DNA from: Acidimicrobiia bacterium
GTDB lineage: Bacteria > Actinomycetota > Acidimicrobiia > Acidimicrobiales > CATQHL01
DNA length: 27,979 bases
NCBI GenBank assembly: GCA_021296435.1
Contig: JAGWAK010000001.1
Span: 1 to 27,979 of the forward strand
Direction: 5' to 3'
Shown here: positions 16,051-23,579 of the stretch, one piece after another
Numbering within the stretch: the stretch's first letter is position 1
How the letters are laid out: every line of letters begins with the position of its first letter
Position numbers and translations under genes: made by a program
The notes under the pieces: model-generated
Seen by the model: only the letters and a program-made list of their open reading frames with translations
Databases searched by the model: none
Told to the model about the DNA's origin: nothing

Positions 16051-16809
16051 TCAGGCCACTGGCAGCGACGGGGTTGTCTGCACCACCCTCCGCCCCGGCG
16101 CCGGGTACGCCCCCTCCACGAACCAGGTCGAGCCGCTCCCGGCGAGGCGCGGCCGCCGACCGGTGGACTCCGCCAGGGCGCCACGGAATTCGGCCAGCCG
16201 AGGCTCGAGGGCCAGCGCGGCGGTCTCTAGGTCGTTGCCCGCTGGACCGGCGGGCCCCCCGAGTTCATCCCAGGCCCGGTACACCGCGGGCGTGGAGCAG
16301 CCGAAGGGCGGGGTGCAGAGCGTGAAGGTGCGCCGTTCGAATGGCAGGGGCTCGATGATCTCGCCGATGCCGGCAACCCGCGCCCGGCCTCCCCGGAGGC
16401 AGAACGCCACATCCGCGCCCAGCCGCGCGGCGCGGCGCTCGTCGTCGAAGCCTGCCCAGCGCAGGATCGCCGCCGCGTCCGCGGAACCGCCGCCGAGGCC
16501 CGCGCCGGCCGGGATCGACTTGTGCAGCGTCACCCGGGCACGGCGCCCGGCGAGGTCCAGCGCCCGCGCCACCAGATTGTCGCCGCCGGTGGGCACGTGC
16601 CGTGCTTCGGTGGACCCCTCGCGCTCCGCAGCGATCCCCGCGCCGGCATCGGTCACGACCAGACCGTCGCCGGGCTCGATGACCAGGCGGTCCGCCAGGT
16701 CGAGCGTCACCATCTCCGCCTCGAGCAGGTGGTAGCCGTCGGGACGCAGCCCCGTGATGCGGAGGGACAGCGTGAGCTTCGCCGGTGCGGTCAGTTCCAC
16801 CGCGTTCAC
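16051..16809 (-). CDS. ispE: 4-diphosphocytidyl-2-C-methyl-D-erythritol kinase
   Basis: 252 residues, GHMP kinase fold. The N-terminal APAKLTLSLRI and GLRPDGYHLLEAEM segments and the ATP loop PAGAGLGGGSADAAA define IspE of the MEP isoprenoid pathway. The catalytic Asp is in LGADVAF. The usual Asn of the AK-N motif is Thr here. The protein is slightly shorter than the usual 280-300 residues. The GTG start (16809) overlaps the rsmA stop by 4 bases (GTGA), so the much longer open frame extending to 17505 is not used. It is the last gene of the block. Confidence 0.93.
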   Translation of the reverse strand: MNAVELTAPAKLTLSLRITGLRPDGYHLLEAEMVTLDLADRLVIEPGDGLVVTDAGAGIAAEREGSTEARHVPTGGDNLVARALDLAGRRARVTLHKSIPAGAGLGGGSADAAAILRWAGFDDERRAARLGADVAFCLRGGRARVAGIGEIIEPLPFERRTFTLCTPPFGCSTPAVYRAWDELGGPAGPAGNDLETAALALEPRLAEFRGALAESTGRRPRLAGSGSTWFVEGAYPAPGRRVVQTTPSLPVA

Positions 16810-17669
16810 GATGTGATCCCGGGCGCGCCGTCGGCGGTGGCCTGCGGGGTGGCCGAGCCGGCGACGGCCGCCGCCAGACGCGACCAGTCGGCGACGCCCA
16901 GATCCCCGGGCCGGGCTGCCGGATCCACGGCGGCGGCGGCGAAGGCGCCGGGTGAGACGACACCCCGCAGCGACGAGCGCAACATCTTGCGGCGCTGACC
17001 GAACGCCTGCCTCGCCAAGCGGTAGAGATCGTCGACGTTGTCCGCAGCCGGTTCGGGAAGGCGGTCGATGGCCAGCAGCGCCGAGGACACCCGCGGGCGG
17101 GGCCAGAACACCGTCGGCGGGACGCGCCCGCGAATCTCGGCCCGCGCCCGGCAGGCCACCTTCAGCGACGGGAGCCCATAGGCGCGCTGGCCCGGCTTCG
17201 CCGCCAGACGCTCCGCCACCTCGTCCTGGACCATGACCAGCATGGTGGTGATCTGCGGCAGCCCGTCCAGGACGTCCAGCAGCAGGGGCGTGGCGATGTT
17301 GTAGGGCAGGTTGGCGACCAGTTTCCAAACGTCGCCTCCCTCCAGGCGCGGCGCCCAGGAGTCCACCGCGGTGGCGTCGGCCTGCAGTACCTCGACGGAC
17401 CGGTCCGCGCAGACCTCGGCGAGGGCGCCCACGAGGCGACCATCGATCTCGATGGCGAGGAGGTCGACGCCGGCGTCGGCCAGGGCAACGGTCAGCGCGC
17501 CGCACCCGGCGCCGATCTCGACGATCCGCTCATCGGGCGTCACGCCCGCCAGGCGCACGATCCGCATCACGGTGTTCGGATCGATGACGAAGTGCTGTCC
17601 CAGCGAGCGGCGCGGCCGGATCTCGTGGCGGCGCAGCAGATCGGCCACCGCGGCGGCCCCGAGTGTCAC
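16806..17669 (-). CDS. rsmA: 16S rRNA (adenine1518-N6/adenine1519-N6)-dimethyltransferase RsmA/KsgA
   Basis: 287 residues from the GTG at 17669. It begins RRHEIRPRRSLGQHFVID, the RsmA N-terminal signature. Motif I is VEIGAGCGALTVAL, and the target-base motif IV is NLPYNIATPLL. A C-terminal helical domain follows (QAFGQRRKMLRSSL). It dimethylates two adenines near the 3' end of 16S rRNA. A longer open frame to 17843 enters the Rpf-like gene and lacks similarity. The gap to the Rpf stop is 14 bases. The ispE overlap shows co-translation. Confidence 0.94.
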   Translation of the reverse strand: MTLGAAAVADLLRRHEIRPRRSLGQHFVIDPNTVMRIVRLAGVTPDERIVEIGAGCGALTVALADAGVDLLAIEIDGRLVGALAEVCADRSVEVLQADATAVDSWAPRLEGGDVWKLVANLPYNIATPLLLDVLDGLPQITTMLVMVQDEVAERLAAKPGQRAYGLPSLKVACRARAEIRGRVPPTVFWPRPRVSSALLAIDRLPEPAADNVDDLYRLARQAFGQRRKMLRSSLRGVVSPGAFAAAAVDPAARPGDLGVADWSRLAAAVAGSATPQATADGAPGITS

Positions 17670-17683
17670 CCTGGCGCCCCCGT

Positions 17684-18871
17684 TCAGGCGCCGGGCCGCA
17701 GGTAGCGTCCGCACACGGGCCACGGCTGGTCGCCGCGCTCCTCCCAGAGCCTGTAGGCCATGCGGTCCTGGTCGTGGGTCGTGGCCTCCGACGGGAGCTT
17801 GCCCACGAGCCGCGGGTAGTTGCGCTGGGCCACGGAGTCCCACGTGTCGCGCCAGAACTGGTAGGCGCCGTAGTAGCGGTTGTCAGGGCTGACCACCCGG
17901 TAGTTGCCGCTCGACTCGCAGAACCGGAGCGCCTCCCACTGCTCGGGCGTCGGGAACCCCTCCACGTCCGGCGGGATCGCCGGCTGCATCGCCGGGTCGA
18001 TCTCCAGCACCGGGAGATCGGGGGGAGAGGTCGTGGTGGTCACGCCCGTCTCGCCGGACTCCGCCGCTTCGGCGCCGGGAGGCGGGGCCGGAAGGGCCTC
18101 GTCATCACCCGGCGCCGGTTCGAAGGGCACGCCCTCGACGAGCCCCTCGTCGGCCGCCGCGACGCCGGAAGGCTCCCTGGGATCCGATCCGCTCGCAACG
18201 GACTCGGTCGAGGGGGAATCGCCGGTGAAGACGTGACTGCAGGCGGGCCAGCGCGCATGGTCCGACTCGATCCACAGGTAGTACGCCATGCGGTCCTGGT
18301 CCTCGGGGGCCGCCTCTGACGGCAGGACACCCAGCAGGTAGGTGTAACGCTCGCTCGCCAGTCGGTCCCACGTCGCCACGGTGAACTGGTAGGCCCCGAA
18401 GTACTCGCCGGAGGGGTGGACGAACCCGTAGTCGCCCTCCGACTGGCACTGCCGCAGGGCCTCCCAGACCTCCGGTGCCGGGAAGGTGCGTGCGCCCGAC
18501 GTGTCGAGGTGAACCAGAGTCTGCGGCGAGGGGGCGGGCTGCGGTGAGGGAGGCGGCGGTGAGGGAGCCGGCGGCTGTGGCGAGGGAGGCGGCGCGGCGG
18601 CCGGCCCCGGGTCCTCCGGCGAGGCGGGGCCGATGGTCTCGTTGGCTGCCGGCGCCGCGGCCTCTGCGCCGGCTGCGGGTTCAGCCCCCTCTCCGCCCGC
18701 GGCGGGCTGAGCGGCTGCGGCAGTGGCGGGGGCGGGAGTTGGATCGGCGGGTTCGGCGGCATCGGGGCCGCAGGCGGAACCGAGCACCACCACAACGGCC
18801 ACCGCGGCGGTGAGGCGCGCGTTCGCCCGCGGCGACCGGCGAGCGGCGGTCAACGCGGCACACCCGGTCAT
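17684..18871 (-). CDS. Rpf-like lipoprotein with two transglycosylase-like domains, first domain Glu-to-Gln
   Basis: 395 residues. The signal peptide ends at LGSAC with Cys34, a near-lipobox. A long Ala/Pro/Ser linker follows (about 36-118, rich in PPSPQP repeats). Two copies of a resuscitation-promoting-factor-type domain lie at about 134-215 and 310-391. They align over their whole length (WEALR, YFGAYQF/YYGAYQF, LPSEA, DQDRMAY, WPAC/WPVC). Domain 2 has CESSGNY with the Rpf catalytic Glu at 319. Domain 1 has CQSEGDY, with Gln143 at that position. Cys142/Cys211 and Cys318/Cys387 could form disulfides. Expected to act on peptidoglycan outside the membrane. GGAGGG at 18877-18882 supports the ATG. 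It sits between tatD and rsmA, the place of Rpf/YabE genes in many Gram-positives. Confidence 0.85.
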   Translation of the reverse strand: MTGCAALTAARRSPRANARLTAAVAVVVVLGSACGPDAAEPADPTPAPATAAAAQPAAGGEGAEPAAGAEAAAPAANETIGPASPEDPGPAAAPPPSPQPPAPSPPPPSPQPAPSPQTLVHLDTSGARTFPAPEVWEALRQCQSEGDYGFVHPSGEYFGAYQFTVATWDRLASERYTYLLGVLPSEAAPEDQDRMAYYLWIESDHARWPACSHVFTGDSPSTESVASGSDPREPSGVAAADEGLVEGVPFEPAPGDDEALPAPPPGAEAAESGETGVTTTTSPPDLPVLEIDPAMQPAIPPDVEGFPTPEQWEALRFCESSGNYRVVSPDNRYYGAYQFWRDTWDSVAQRNYPRLVGKLPSEATTHDQDRMAYRLWEERGDQPWPVCGRYLRPGA

Positions 18872-18876
18872 CTATG

Positions 18877-18882
18877 CCCTCC
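18877..18882 (-). promoter_or_regulatory. Ribosome binding site of the Rpf-like gene
   Basis: GGAGGG on minus, 5 bases before the ATG at 18871. It fixes the N-terminus that contains the signal peptide. Upstream, TAGCCT near 18923-18928 is a possible -10 within the 83-base gap after tatD. Confidence 0.55.
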
Positions 18883-18954
18883 AGCGTCGGCGGATGCTGT
18901 CGGTCGTCTCAGGCACAGCAGGCTAGGGCCGATCGCCGGCTGTGGCGAAGCCCC

Positions 18955-19746
18955 TCACCCGGCGGCAGGACTCTCCAACCCGAACACCCGGCAGGCGTTG
19001 GCGGTGGTGATAGCCGCCACCTCCTGCGGTGTGCTGCCCCGCACCGACGCCAGCGCCGCGCCCACGAGGGGCACGTTGGCAGGGCTGTTGGGCTTTCCCC
19101 GCAGCGGGACGGGCGCCAGCAGCGGGGCATCGGTTTCCACCAGCAGCCGGTCGGCGGGGCAGCGTGCCGCCGAGCGGTGCACCTCGCGCGCCTTGGGGAA
19201 CGACACGATGCCGCTGAAGGAGAGGTAGGCCCCCGCCTCCAGCGCTCGCTCAGCCTCCGGCACCCCGCCGGTGAAGCAGTGCAGGACCGTTCGCCGGGGG
19301 ACTCCCTCACTCGCAAGGATGGCGAACGTGTCGTCCCACGCCGAGCGGCTGTGCACCACGAGCGTCAGGCCCGTCTCGTGCGCCAGCCCGATCTGGGCGG
19401 CGAAGACCCGCCGCTGGTCCGGGCGGGGCGAGTGGTCGTAGTGATAGTCCAAGCCGCACTCGCCGACCGCCACGACATCGCCGAGCCCCAGCAGGTCCAC
19501 GAGCCCGTCGGTGCCACCGGCGGCCTCGTGCGGATGCACTCCCACCGAGGCGCGGACATCAGCGTGGCGGCCGGCGACCGCCACAGCCTGCCGGGAGTCG
19601 GCCACGTCGGTCCCGATGGCGATCAGCGCGGCGACGCCGGCACCGCGGGCCGCCGCCACCTCGCCGTCGCAGGTCTCGAGCTCCAGGTGGCAATGCGTGT
19701 CGATCCAGGGCCCGCTGGCAGCGCCGGCGGGCGCGACGTCACTCAC
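18955..19746 (-). CDS. tatD: TatD-family metal-dependent deoxyribonuclease
   Basis: 263 residues. The metal-binding pattern is IDTHCHLE (His18, His20), GECGLDYHYD, VVHSRSAWDD, HCFTGGVPEA and LLVETDAPLLAPVPLRGKPNSP. This is the TatD TIM-barrel, a Mg-dependent 3'-5' exonuclease/DNase implicated in DNA repair and DNA turnover. The GTG start at 19746 is 8 bases after the metG stop, with a GAGG nearby. Upstream parts of the open frame lie in metG and are ignored. It is part of the metG-tatD-rpf-rsmA-ispE series. Confidence 0.93.
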   Translation of the reverse strand: MSDVAPAGAASGPWIDTHCHLELETCDGEVAAARGAGVAALIAIGTDVADSRQAVAVAGRHADVRASVGVHPHEAAGGTDGLVDLLGLGDVVAVGECGLDYHYDHSPRPDQRRVFAAQIGLAHETGLTLVVHSRSAWDDTFAILASEGVPRRTVLHCFTGGVPEAERALEAGAYLSFSGIVSFPKAREVHRSAARCPADRLLVETDAPLLAPVPLRGKPNSPANVPLVGAALASVRGSTPQEVAAITTANACRVFGLESPAAG

Positions 19747-19754
19747 GCCTGGCC

Positions 19755-21263
19755 TCAGTCGACCGTCAGGCGGGGGAACAGCGGATCGGCGACGGTGACC
19801 GTCAGACCAGCCGGGTACTGACCCCAGCGCACCGCCTCGGGCAGCCGCGCCTGCGACGGATCCCCGTCCAGCCCGATGCGCCGCCACACCTCGGCACACG
19901 AGCGCGGGATGGCCGGGTGTGCCAGGACGGCCACGATCCGCAGGGCCTCCAGAGCGTCGCCGAGGGTGGCATCCAGTTCGGGCCCCGCCTCCAGTTTCCA
20001 CGGCTGGCGGTTCTGCAGGTACTCATTGGTCTCCCGCACGAGGCGCCACGTCTCGGAGAGGGCCACCGACGGCTGCACTCTGTCCCAGGCTGCCGCGGCA
20101 GCCTCGTAGGCCTGCGCCGCCACGGCGGCCAGGGGACTGTCCGGGGCCGGCGCGCTGCCGGCCGAGCCGTCGGAACGGGCCACGATGGTCGTGACGCGCT
20201 GCAGCAGGTTGCCGAGACCGTTGGCCAGGTCGCTGTTGCAGCGCTGTACCAGCGCCTCATAGCTGAAATCGCTGTCGGGACCGAACGGGTTGTCGCGCAG
20301 CACCGAGTAGCGCAGACCGTCCACGCCGATGCTGGCCGCCAGGTCGCCCGGCGCAATCTGCACGACACTGGTCTTGGCCATCTTGGCGCCGCTCACGAGC
20401 AGCCAGCCGTGGACGTGGAACCGCGGCATCGGCTCCACACCAGCCGCCATCAGCATGGCCGGCCAGTACACGCAGTGGAAGCGGATGATGTCCTTGCCCA
20501 ACAGGTGCCGCACCGCCGGCCACCAGGTGGCGAACCGATCCTCGTCGGTGCCGTAGCCGGCCGCGGTGGCGTAGTTGGTGAGGGCGTCGTACCAGACGTA
20601 GAAGACGTGCCGGCGGTCCCAGGGCACGGGGATCCCCCACTGCAGCGAGGTACGGGTGATCGACAGGTCCTCGAGGCCGCCCCGCACCAGCGCCCGCGCC
20701 TCGTTGCGGTACCGCTCGGGACCGATGTTGTCGGGAACATCCTCGAACCACTCCAGGAGGCGGTCCCGGAACGCCGAGAGCCGGAAGAAGTAGTTGTCCT
20801 CGGACATCTGCTCGACGGGGAACTCGTGGATCGGGCAGTTGCCGTCGACGAGGTCGGCCTCGGCGTAGTACGCCTCGCAGGACACGCAGTAGGCCCCCTG
20901 GTAGGTGTCCTTGTAGACGTAGCCGTTCTCGTAGCAGCGCTCCAGCAGGGTCTGCACAGCCCTGTGGTGGCGCGGCTCGGTGGTGCGGATGAAGTCGTCG
21001 TAGGCGATGTCCAGCAGGTCCCACGCCTCCTTGAAGCGCTTGCTGGTGCGGTCGGCCTGCTCCTGGGGACTGAGACCGTTCTGGGTGGCGGCTCGCTGCA
21101 CCTTCAGGCCGTGCTCATCGGTGCCGGTGAGGTAGAAGACCTCGTCGCCGTGCTGCCGCCGCCAGCGGGCCAGCGCGTCCCCGTTCAACGTCGTGTAGGC
21201 GTGACCCATGTGCGGCACGTCGTTGACGTAGTAAATGGGGGTCGTGTAGAAGTAGCGGCCCAC
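19755..21263 (-). CDS. metG: Methionyl-tRNA synthetase
   Basis: 502 residues, the short MetG form without the C-terminal dimerisation domain. The HIGH-type motif is PHMGHAYTT near the N-terminus. CVSCEAYYAEADL and NCPIHEFPVE form the single-knuckle zinc-type insertion. The KMSKS loop reads KMAKT, a Ser-to-Ala variant. The anticodon-binding helical region follows (NRQPWKLE). The GTG at 21263 (VGRYFYTTPIYYVND) is used. An upstream ATG would add 22 residues without similarity. It is separated from rsmI by 34 bases. Confidence 0.96.
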   Translation of the reverse strand: MGRYFYTTPIYYVNDVPHMGHAYTTLNGDALARWRRQHGDEVFYLTGTDEHGLKVQRAATQNGLSPQEQADRTSKRFKEAWDLLDIAYDDFIRTTEPRHHRAVQTLLERCYENGYVYKDTYQGAYCVSCEAYYAEADLVDGNCPIHEFPVEQMSEDNYFFRLSAFRDRLLEWFEDVPDNIGPERYRNEARALVRGGLEDLSITRTSLQWGIPVPWDRRHVFYVWYDALTNYATAAGYGTDEDRFATWWPAVRHLLGKDIIRFHCVYWPAMLMAAGVEPMPRFHVHGWLLVSGAKMAKTSVVQIAPGDLAASIGVDGLRYSVLRDNPFGPDSDFSYEALVQRCNSDLANGLGNLLQRVTTIVARSDGSAGSAPAPDSPLAAVAAQAYEAAAAAWDRVQPSVALSETWRLVRETNEYLQNRQPWKLEAGPELDATLGDALEALRIVAVLAHPAIPRSCAEVWRRIGLDGDPSQARLPEAVRWGQYPAGLTVTVADPLFPRLTVD

Positions 21264-21297
21264 GCCGTCACGATACCGGCGCAGCCCGCCGGGCCTG

Positions 21298-22143
21298 TCA
21301 GATCCCCTCGAGTTTGCGGGCCTGGTCATAGACGCGCCGGCGGCTCACCCCCAGGCGGCCGACGACGGCGGAGGTGATGTCGCGGACCGAGGCGTCCGGC
21401 GCGGCGGCTCGCGCTTCGGCCAGGGCCTCGGCGATGTCCTCGTCAGTGGGCGGGGCAGGCGGCGGTGCTGCTTCGATCACCAGGACGACCTCGCCGCGGA
21501 GCCCCGCGCCCGCCCAGGCGGCCAGCTCGCCGAGGCTGCCCCGCCAGATCTCCTCGTGCAGCTTGGTGAGCTCGCGCACCGCCACGACGCGCCGCTCAGA
21601 CCCGAACGACTCCGCCAGGTCGGCTGCGGTGCGGGCACAGCGTTGGGGTGCCTCCAGCAGCACCACGGCCCGCACCGAGGTCGCCAGTTCCGCCAGGCGC
21701 TCGGCTCGCGCCGCGCCCCGGCGGGGCAGAAAGCCCTCGTAGACGAAGCGTCCCGAGGTCAGCCCGCTGACGGCGACCGCGGCCAGCGGTGCCGACGGCC
21801 CGGGCACAATGCTCACCGCACAGCCGGCTTCGGCGGCGGCCCGCACGAGCCGCTCGCCGGGATCGGCAACCGCGGGCGTCCCGGCGTCGGTGACGAGCGC
21901 CACCCGCTCCCCCGCACCGATGCGCGCCACCAGCAGCGGGGCAGCCTCCGCCTCGGTGTGCTCGTTCACGACCACCAGTTCCTTCCCCGAAATCCCCGCC
22001 TGCGACAACAGCCGCCCCGTGCGGCGGCTGTCCTCGCAGGCGATCACCGCGGCGGCCGCCAGTTCCTCGACGGCGCGCGGTGCCAGGTCGCCCATGTTGC
22101 CGATGGGAGTGGCGACCAGGACCAGTGCCGGTGTGCCTTCCAT
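21298..22143 (-). CDS. rsmI: 16S rRNA (cytidine1402-2'-O)-methyltransferase RsmI
   Basis: 281 residues. SAM methyltransferase of the tetrapyrrole-methylase fold: LVLVATPIGNMGDLAPRAVE at the start, CEDSRRTGRLL, VTDAGTPAVADPG and IVPGPSAPLAAVAVSG. A C-terminal helix-turn-helix-like end (RDITSAVVGRLGVSRRRVYDQA) is typical of the longer forms. It modifies C1402 of 16S rRNA, near the P site. The ATG at 22143 is 5 bases after the stop of the DUF192 gene, so the two are co-transcribed. Confidence 0.94.
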   Translation of the reverse strand: MEGTPALVLVATPIGNMGDLAPRAVEELAAAAVIACEDSRRTGRLLSQAGISGKELVVVNEHTEAEAAPLLVARIGAGERVALVTDAGTPAVADPGERLVRAAAEAGCAVSIVPGPSAPLAAVAVSGLTSGRFVYEGFLPRRGAARAERLAELATSVRAVVLLEAPQRCARTAADLAESFGSERRVVAVRELTKLHEEIWRGSLGELAAWAGAGLRGEVVLVIEAAPPPAPPTDEDIAEALAEARAAAPDASVRDITSAVVGRLGVSRRRVYDQARKLEGI

Positions 22144-22148
22144 TGCGG

Positions 22149-22478
22149 CTACTCCTGCACTTCGAGGGTGCTGCCGACGGTTATCCCCCAGCGTCGCAGG
22201 TTCCCCGCCTGCGCCTCCACGACGCTGCGGGCCCGCAGGCGAGGTCTGCCCAGCCGCCACGGCCGCATCGTGACGATCGCCAGCACCCGCCCGGTGACGT
22301 CGCAGTAGGCCACGTCGATGGCGAAGCGCATTCCCAGGGTGTGGACCGAGCGGGTGCGCGGCAGCCACAGCGCCCCTTCCAGGGCGTCGCGGCCCAGCAG
22401 TCCCTGAGCCCGCCCGCGGGCGCTGCCCGCCACTTCAAGAGAGGCGAGCACCCTGTCCCCCGAGACGAGCCACGGCAT
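22149..22478 (-). CDS. DUF192 family protein
   Basis: 109 residues. The core GLLGRDALEGALWLP and SVHTLGMRFAIDVAYCD match DUF192 (COG1430), small proteins of unknown function, often with a VHTFGM-type motif. No signal peptide is evident, unlike many family members that are exported. The ATG at 22478 has GGAGGA immediately upstream, which is unusually close. A GTG at residue 10 is an alternative start. It opens the rsmI-metG-tatD block and is divergent from the RecB-family gene. Confidence 0.8.
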   Translation of the reverse strand: MPWLVSGDRVLASLEVAGSARGRAQGLLGRDALEGALWLPRTRSVHTLGMRFAIDVAYCDVTGRVLAIVTMRPWRLGRPRLRARSVVEAQAGNLRRWGITVGSTLEVQE

Positions 22479-22502
22479 TCCTCCAGTCTGCCGGGACCGG
22501 CA

Positions 22503-22547
22503 GCCGGCGCGAGTGCGCCGGCGACCTCTCGGCGCCGGATCGGCGCC
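22503..22547. repeat. Perfect inverted repeats in the divergent DUF192/RecB-nuclease gap
   Basis: gccggcgc (22503-22510) and gcgccggc (22515-22522) form an 8-bp stem with a GAGT loop. GGCGCC occurs at 22531-22536 and again at 22542-22547, five bases apart. They lie between two divergent genes (22479-22610) and may be regulatory or terminate stray transcription. Confidence 0.5.
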
Positions 22548-22580
22548 AAGGGACCGGGATCCGGACGCGGAGCCGAACCC

Positions 22581-22603
22581 CTGTCATAGGCAGGTGCTAG
22601 AAC
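22581..22603 (+). promoter_or_regulatory. Candidate promoter of the RecB-family gene, weak RecA-NDp/PafBC-like match
   Basis: CTGTCATAG, 8 bases, then TAGAAC. The -10-like TAGAAC ends 7 bases before the ATG, so transcription would begin at or next to the start codon (leaderless). The TGTC...G...TA layout resembles the mycobacterial PafBC/RecA-NDp DNA-damage motif (TTGTCRGTG...TANNNT), with several mismatches. The link to DNA damage is inference. Confidence 0.35.
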
Positions 22604-22610
22604 TACACGC

Positions 22611-23540
22611 ATGGAATCCTCCGAAGCCGGCACCGACTCAACAGCAACCGCGTCAGAAACAACCGCGTCAGAAACATCCGAGCCAGAAGCAACCGAGCCA
22701 GGCTCGGTGGTGAACATTGGCGTGCGACCGACCCACCTCTCGCCCACCAGCGCCTCCATGTTCCGCCAGTGCCCCCAGCGCTGGAAATTCCGCTACGTCG
22801 ACAAGTTGCCGGATCCTCCCGGCGAGGCCGCCCTGGCGGGCACGTTCGCCCACCGCGTGCTCGAGGAACTGCTGAAGCTCGACGCCGATGAGCGCACGAT
22901 GGAGAGCGCCCGGGCGCTTGCTGCCGAGGTGTGGACCGAGACCACCTCGGACAAGGACTTCGCGGCGCTCGACCTCGACGACGGCGGCCTCCGCAACTTC
23001 AAGTGGACGGCCTGGCGGGCCATCGAGGGCCTGTGGGACCTCGAGGATCCCACGACTATCGATCTCGTCGCCACCGAGACCGAGGTGTCCACCGAGATCG
23101 GGGGCGTACCGTTCGTCGGCTACATCGACCGCGTGGAGACCGGCTCCGACGGGCTCGTCGTCAGCGACTACAAGTCCGGGCGTGCACCCGGCCGGCGGTT
23201 CTCAGCGGACCGGCTCGAGCAGGTGCTGCTCTACGCGGCGGCCCTCGCCGAGATGAACGGCACGCTGCCGGCACGTGCACGGCTGATGTATCTGGGCCAG
23301 CGGATCGACGAGACCACCGTCACCGCCGAGGGAATCGCCGAGGTCACCCGCCGCCTGGTCGAGACCTGGGAGGAACTGCTCGAACGCTCGGCGACTGGTG
23401 ACTTCCCGCCGCAACCCGGACCGCTGTGCGGTTGGTGCGCGTTCGTGCGGCACTGCCCCGAGGGGCTCGCCGAGGTCGAGCGCCGGCACCTGGCCGGCTC
23501 GTTGAAGCCCGACGCCCCCGCCCTCGCCGAGGCCGTCTGA
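22611..23540 (+). CDS. RecB/Cas4-like PD-(D/E)XK family nuclease with Fe-S cysteines
   Basis: 309 residues. The N-terminal 33 residues are low-complexity Thr/Ser/Glu, partly from a 15-bp repeat. The PDDEXK_1 core follows: LSPTSASMFRQCPQRW (43-58), GTFAHRVLEELL (His81), GYIDRVE (Asp173), VVSDYKSG (Asp186, Lys188) and EQVLLYA (Gln204). Cys54 plus Cys273, 276 and 282 are placed like the 4Fe-4S cluster of AddB/Cas4-type nucleases. It probably acts as a single-strand exonuclease in DNA repair. No Shine-Dalgarno precedes the ATG. A -10-like element right before it supports a leaderless start. A GTG near codon 33 is the alternative. Fpg follows after 39 bases. No cas genes are nearby, so Cas4 function is not suggested. 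Confidence 0.88.
   Translation: MESSEAGTDSTATASETTASETSEPEATEPGSVVNIGVRPTHLSPTSASMFRQCPQRWKFRYVDKLPDPPGEAALAGTFAHRVLEELLKLDADERTMESARALAAEVWTETTSDKDFAALDLDDGGLRNFKWTAWRAIEGLWDLEDPTTIDLVATETEVSTEIGGVPFVGYIDRVETGSDGLVVSDYKSGRAPGRRFSADRLEQVLLYAAALAEMNGTLPARARLMYLGQRIDETTVTAEGIAEVTRRLVETWEELLERSATGDFPPQPGPLCGWCAFVRHCPEGLAEVERRHLAGSLKPDAPALAEAV
22647..22706 (+). repeat. 15-bp in-frame tandem repeat near the start of the RecB-family gene
   Basis: Units accgcgtcagaaaca (22647-22661 and 22662-22676) are identical. tccgagccagaagca follows, then a decayed fourth copy. It encodes a Thr/Ser/Glu-rich leader (TASET, TASET, SEPEA) ahead of the conserved nuclease core. Confidence 0.75.
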
Positions 23541-23579
23541 AGAGGCATCCTCGCCGGCCGGCCCGCTGCCGGGGTTCCG

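Noticed and set aside
22611..23540. Cas4 adaptation nuclease
   Set aside because: The fold and cysteines resemble Cas4, but there are no CRISPR repeats or other cas genes; a generic RecB-family repair nuclease next to mutM fits better.
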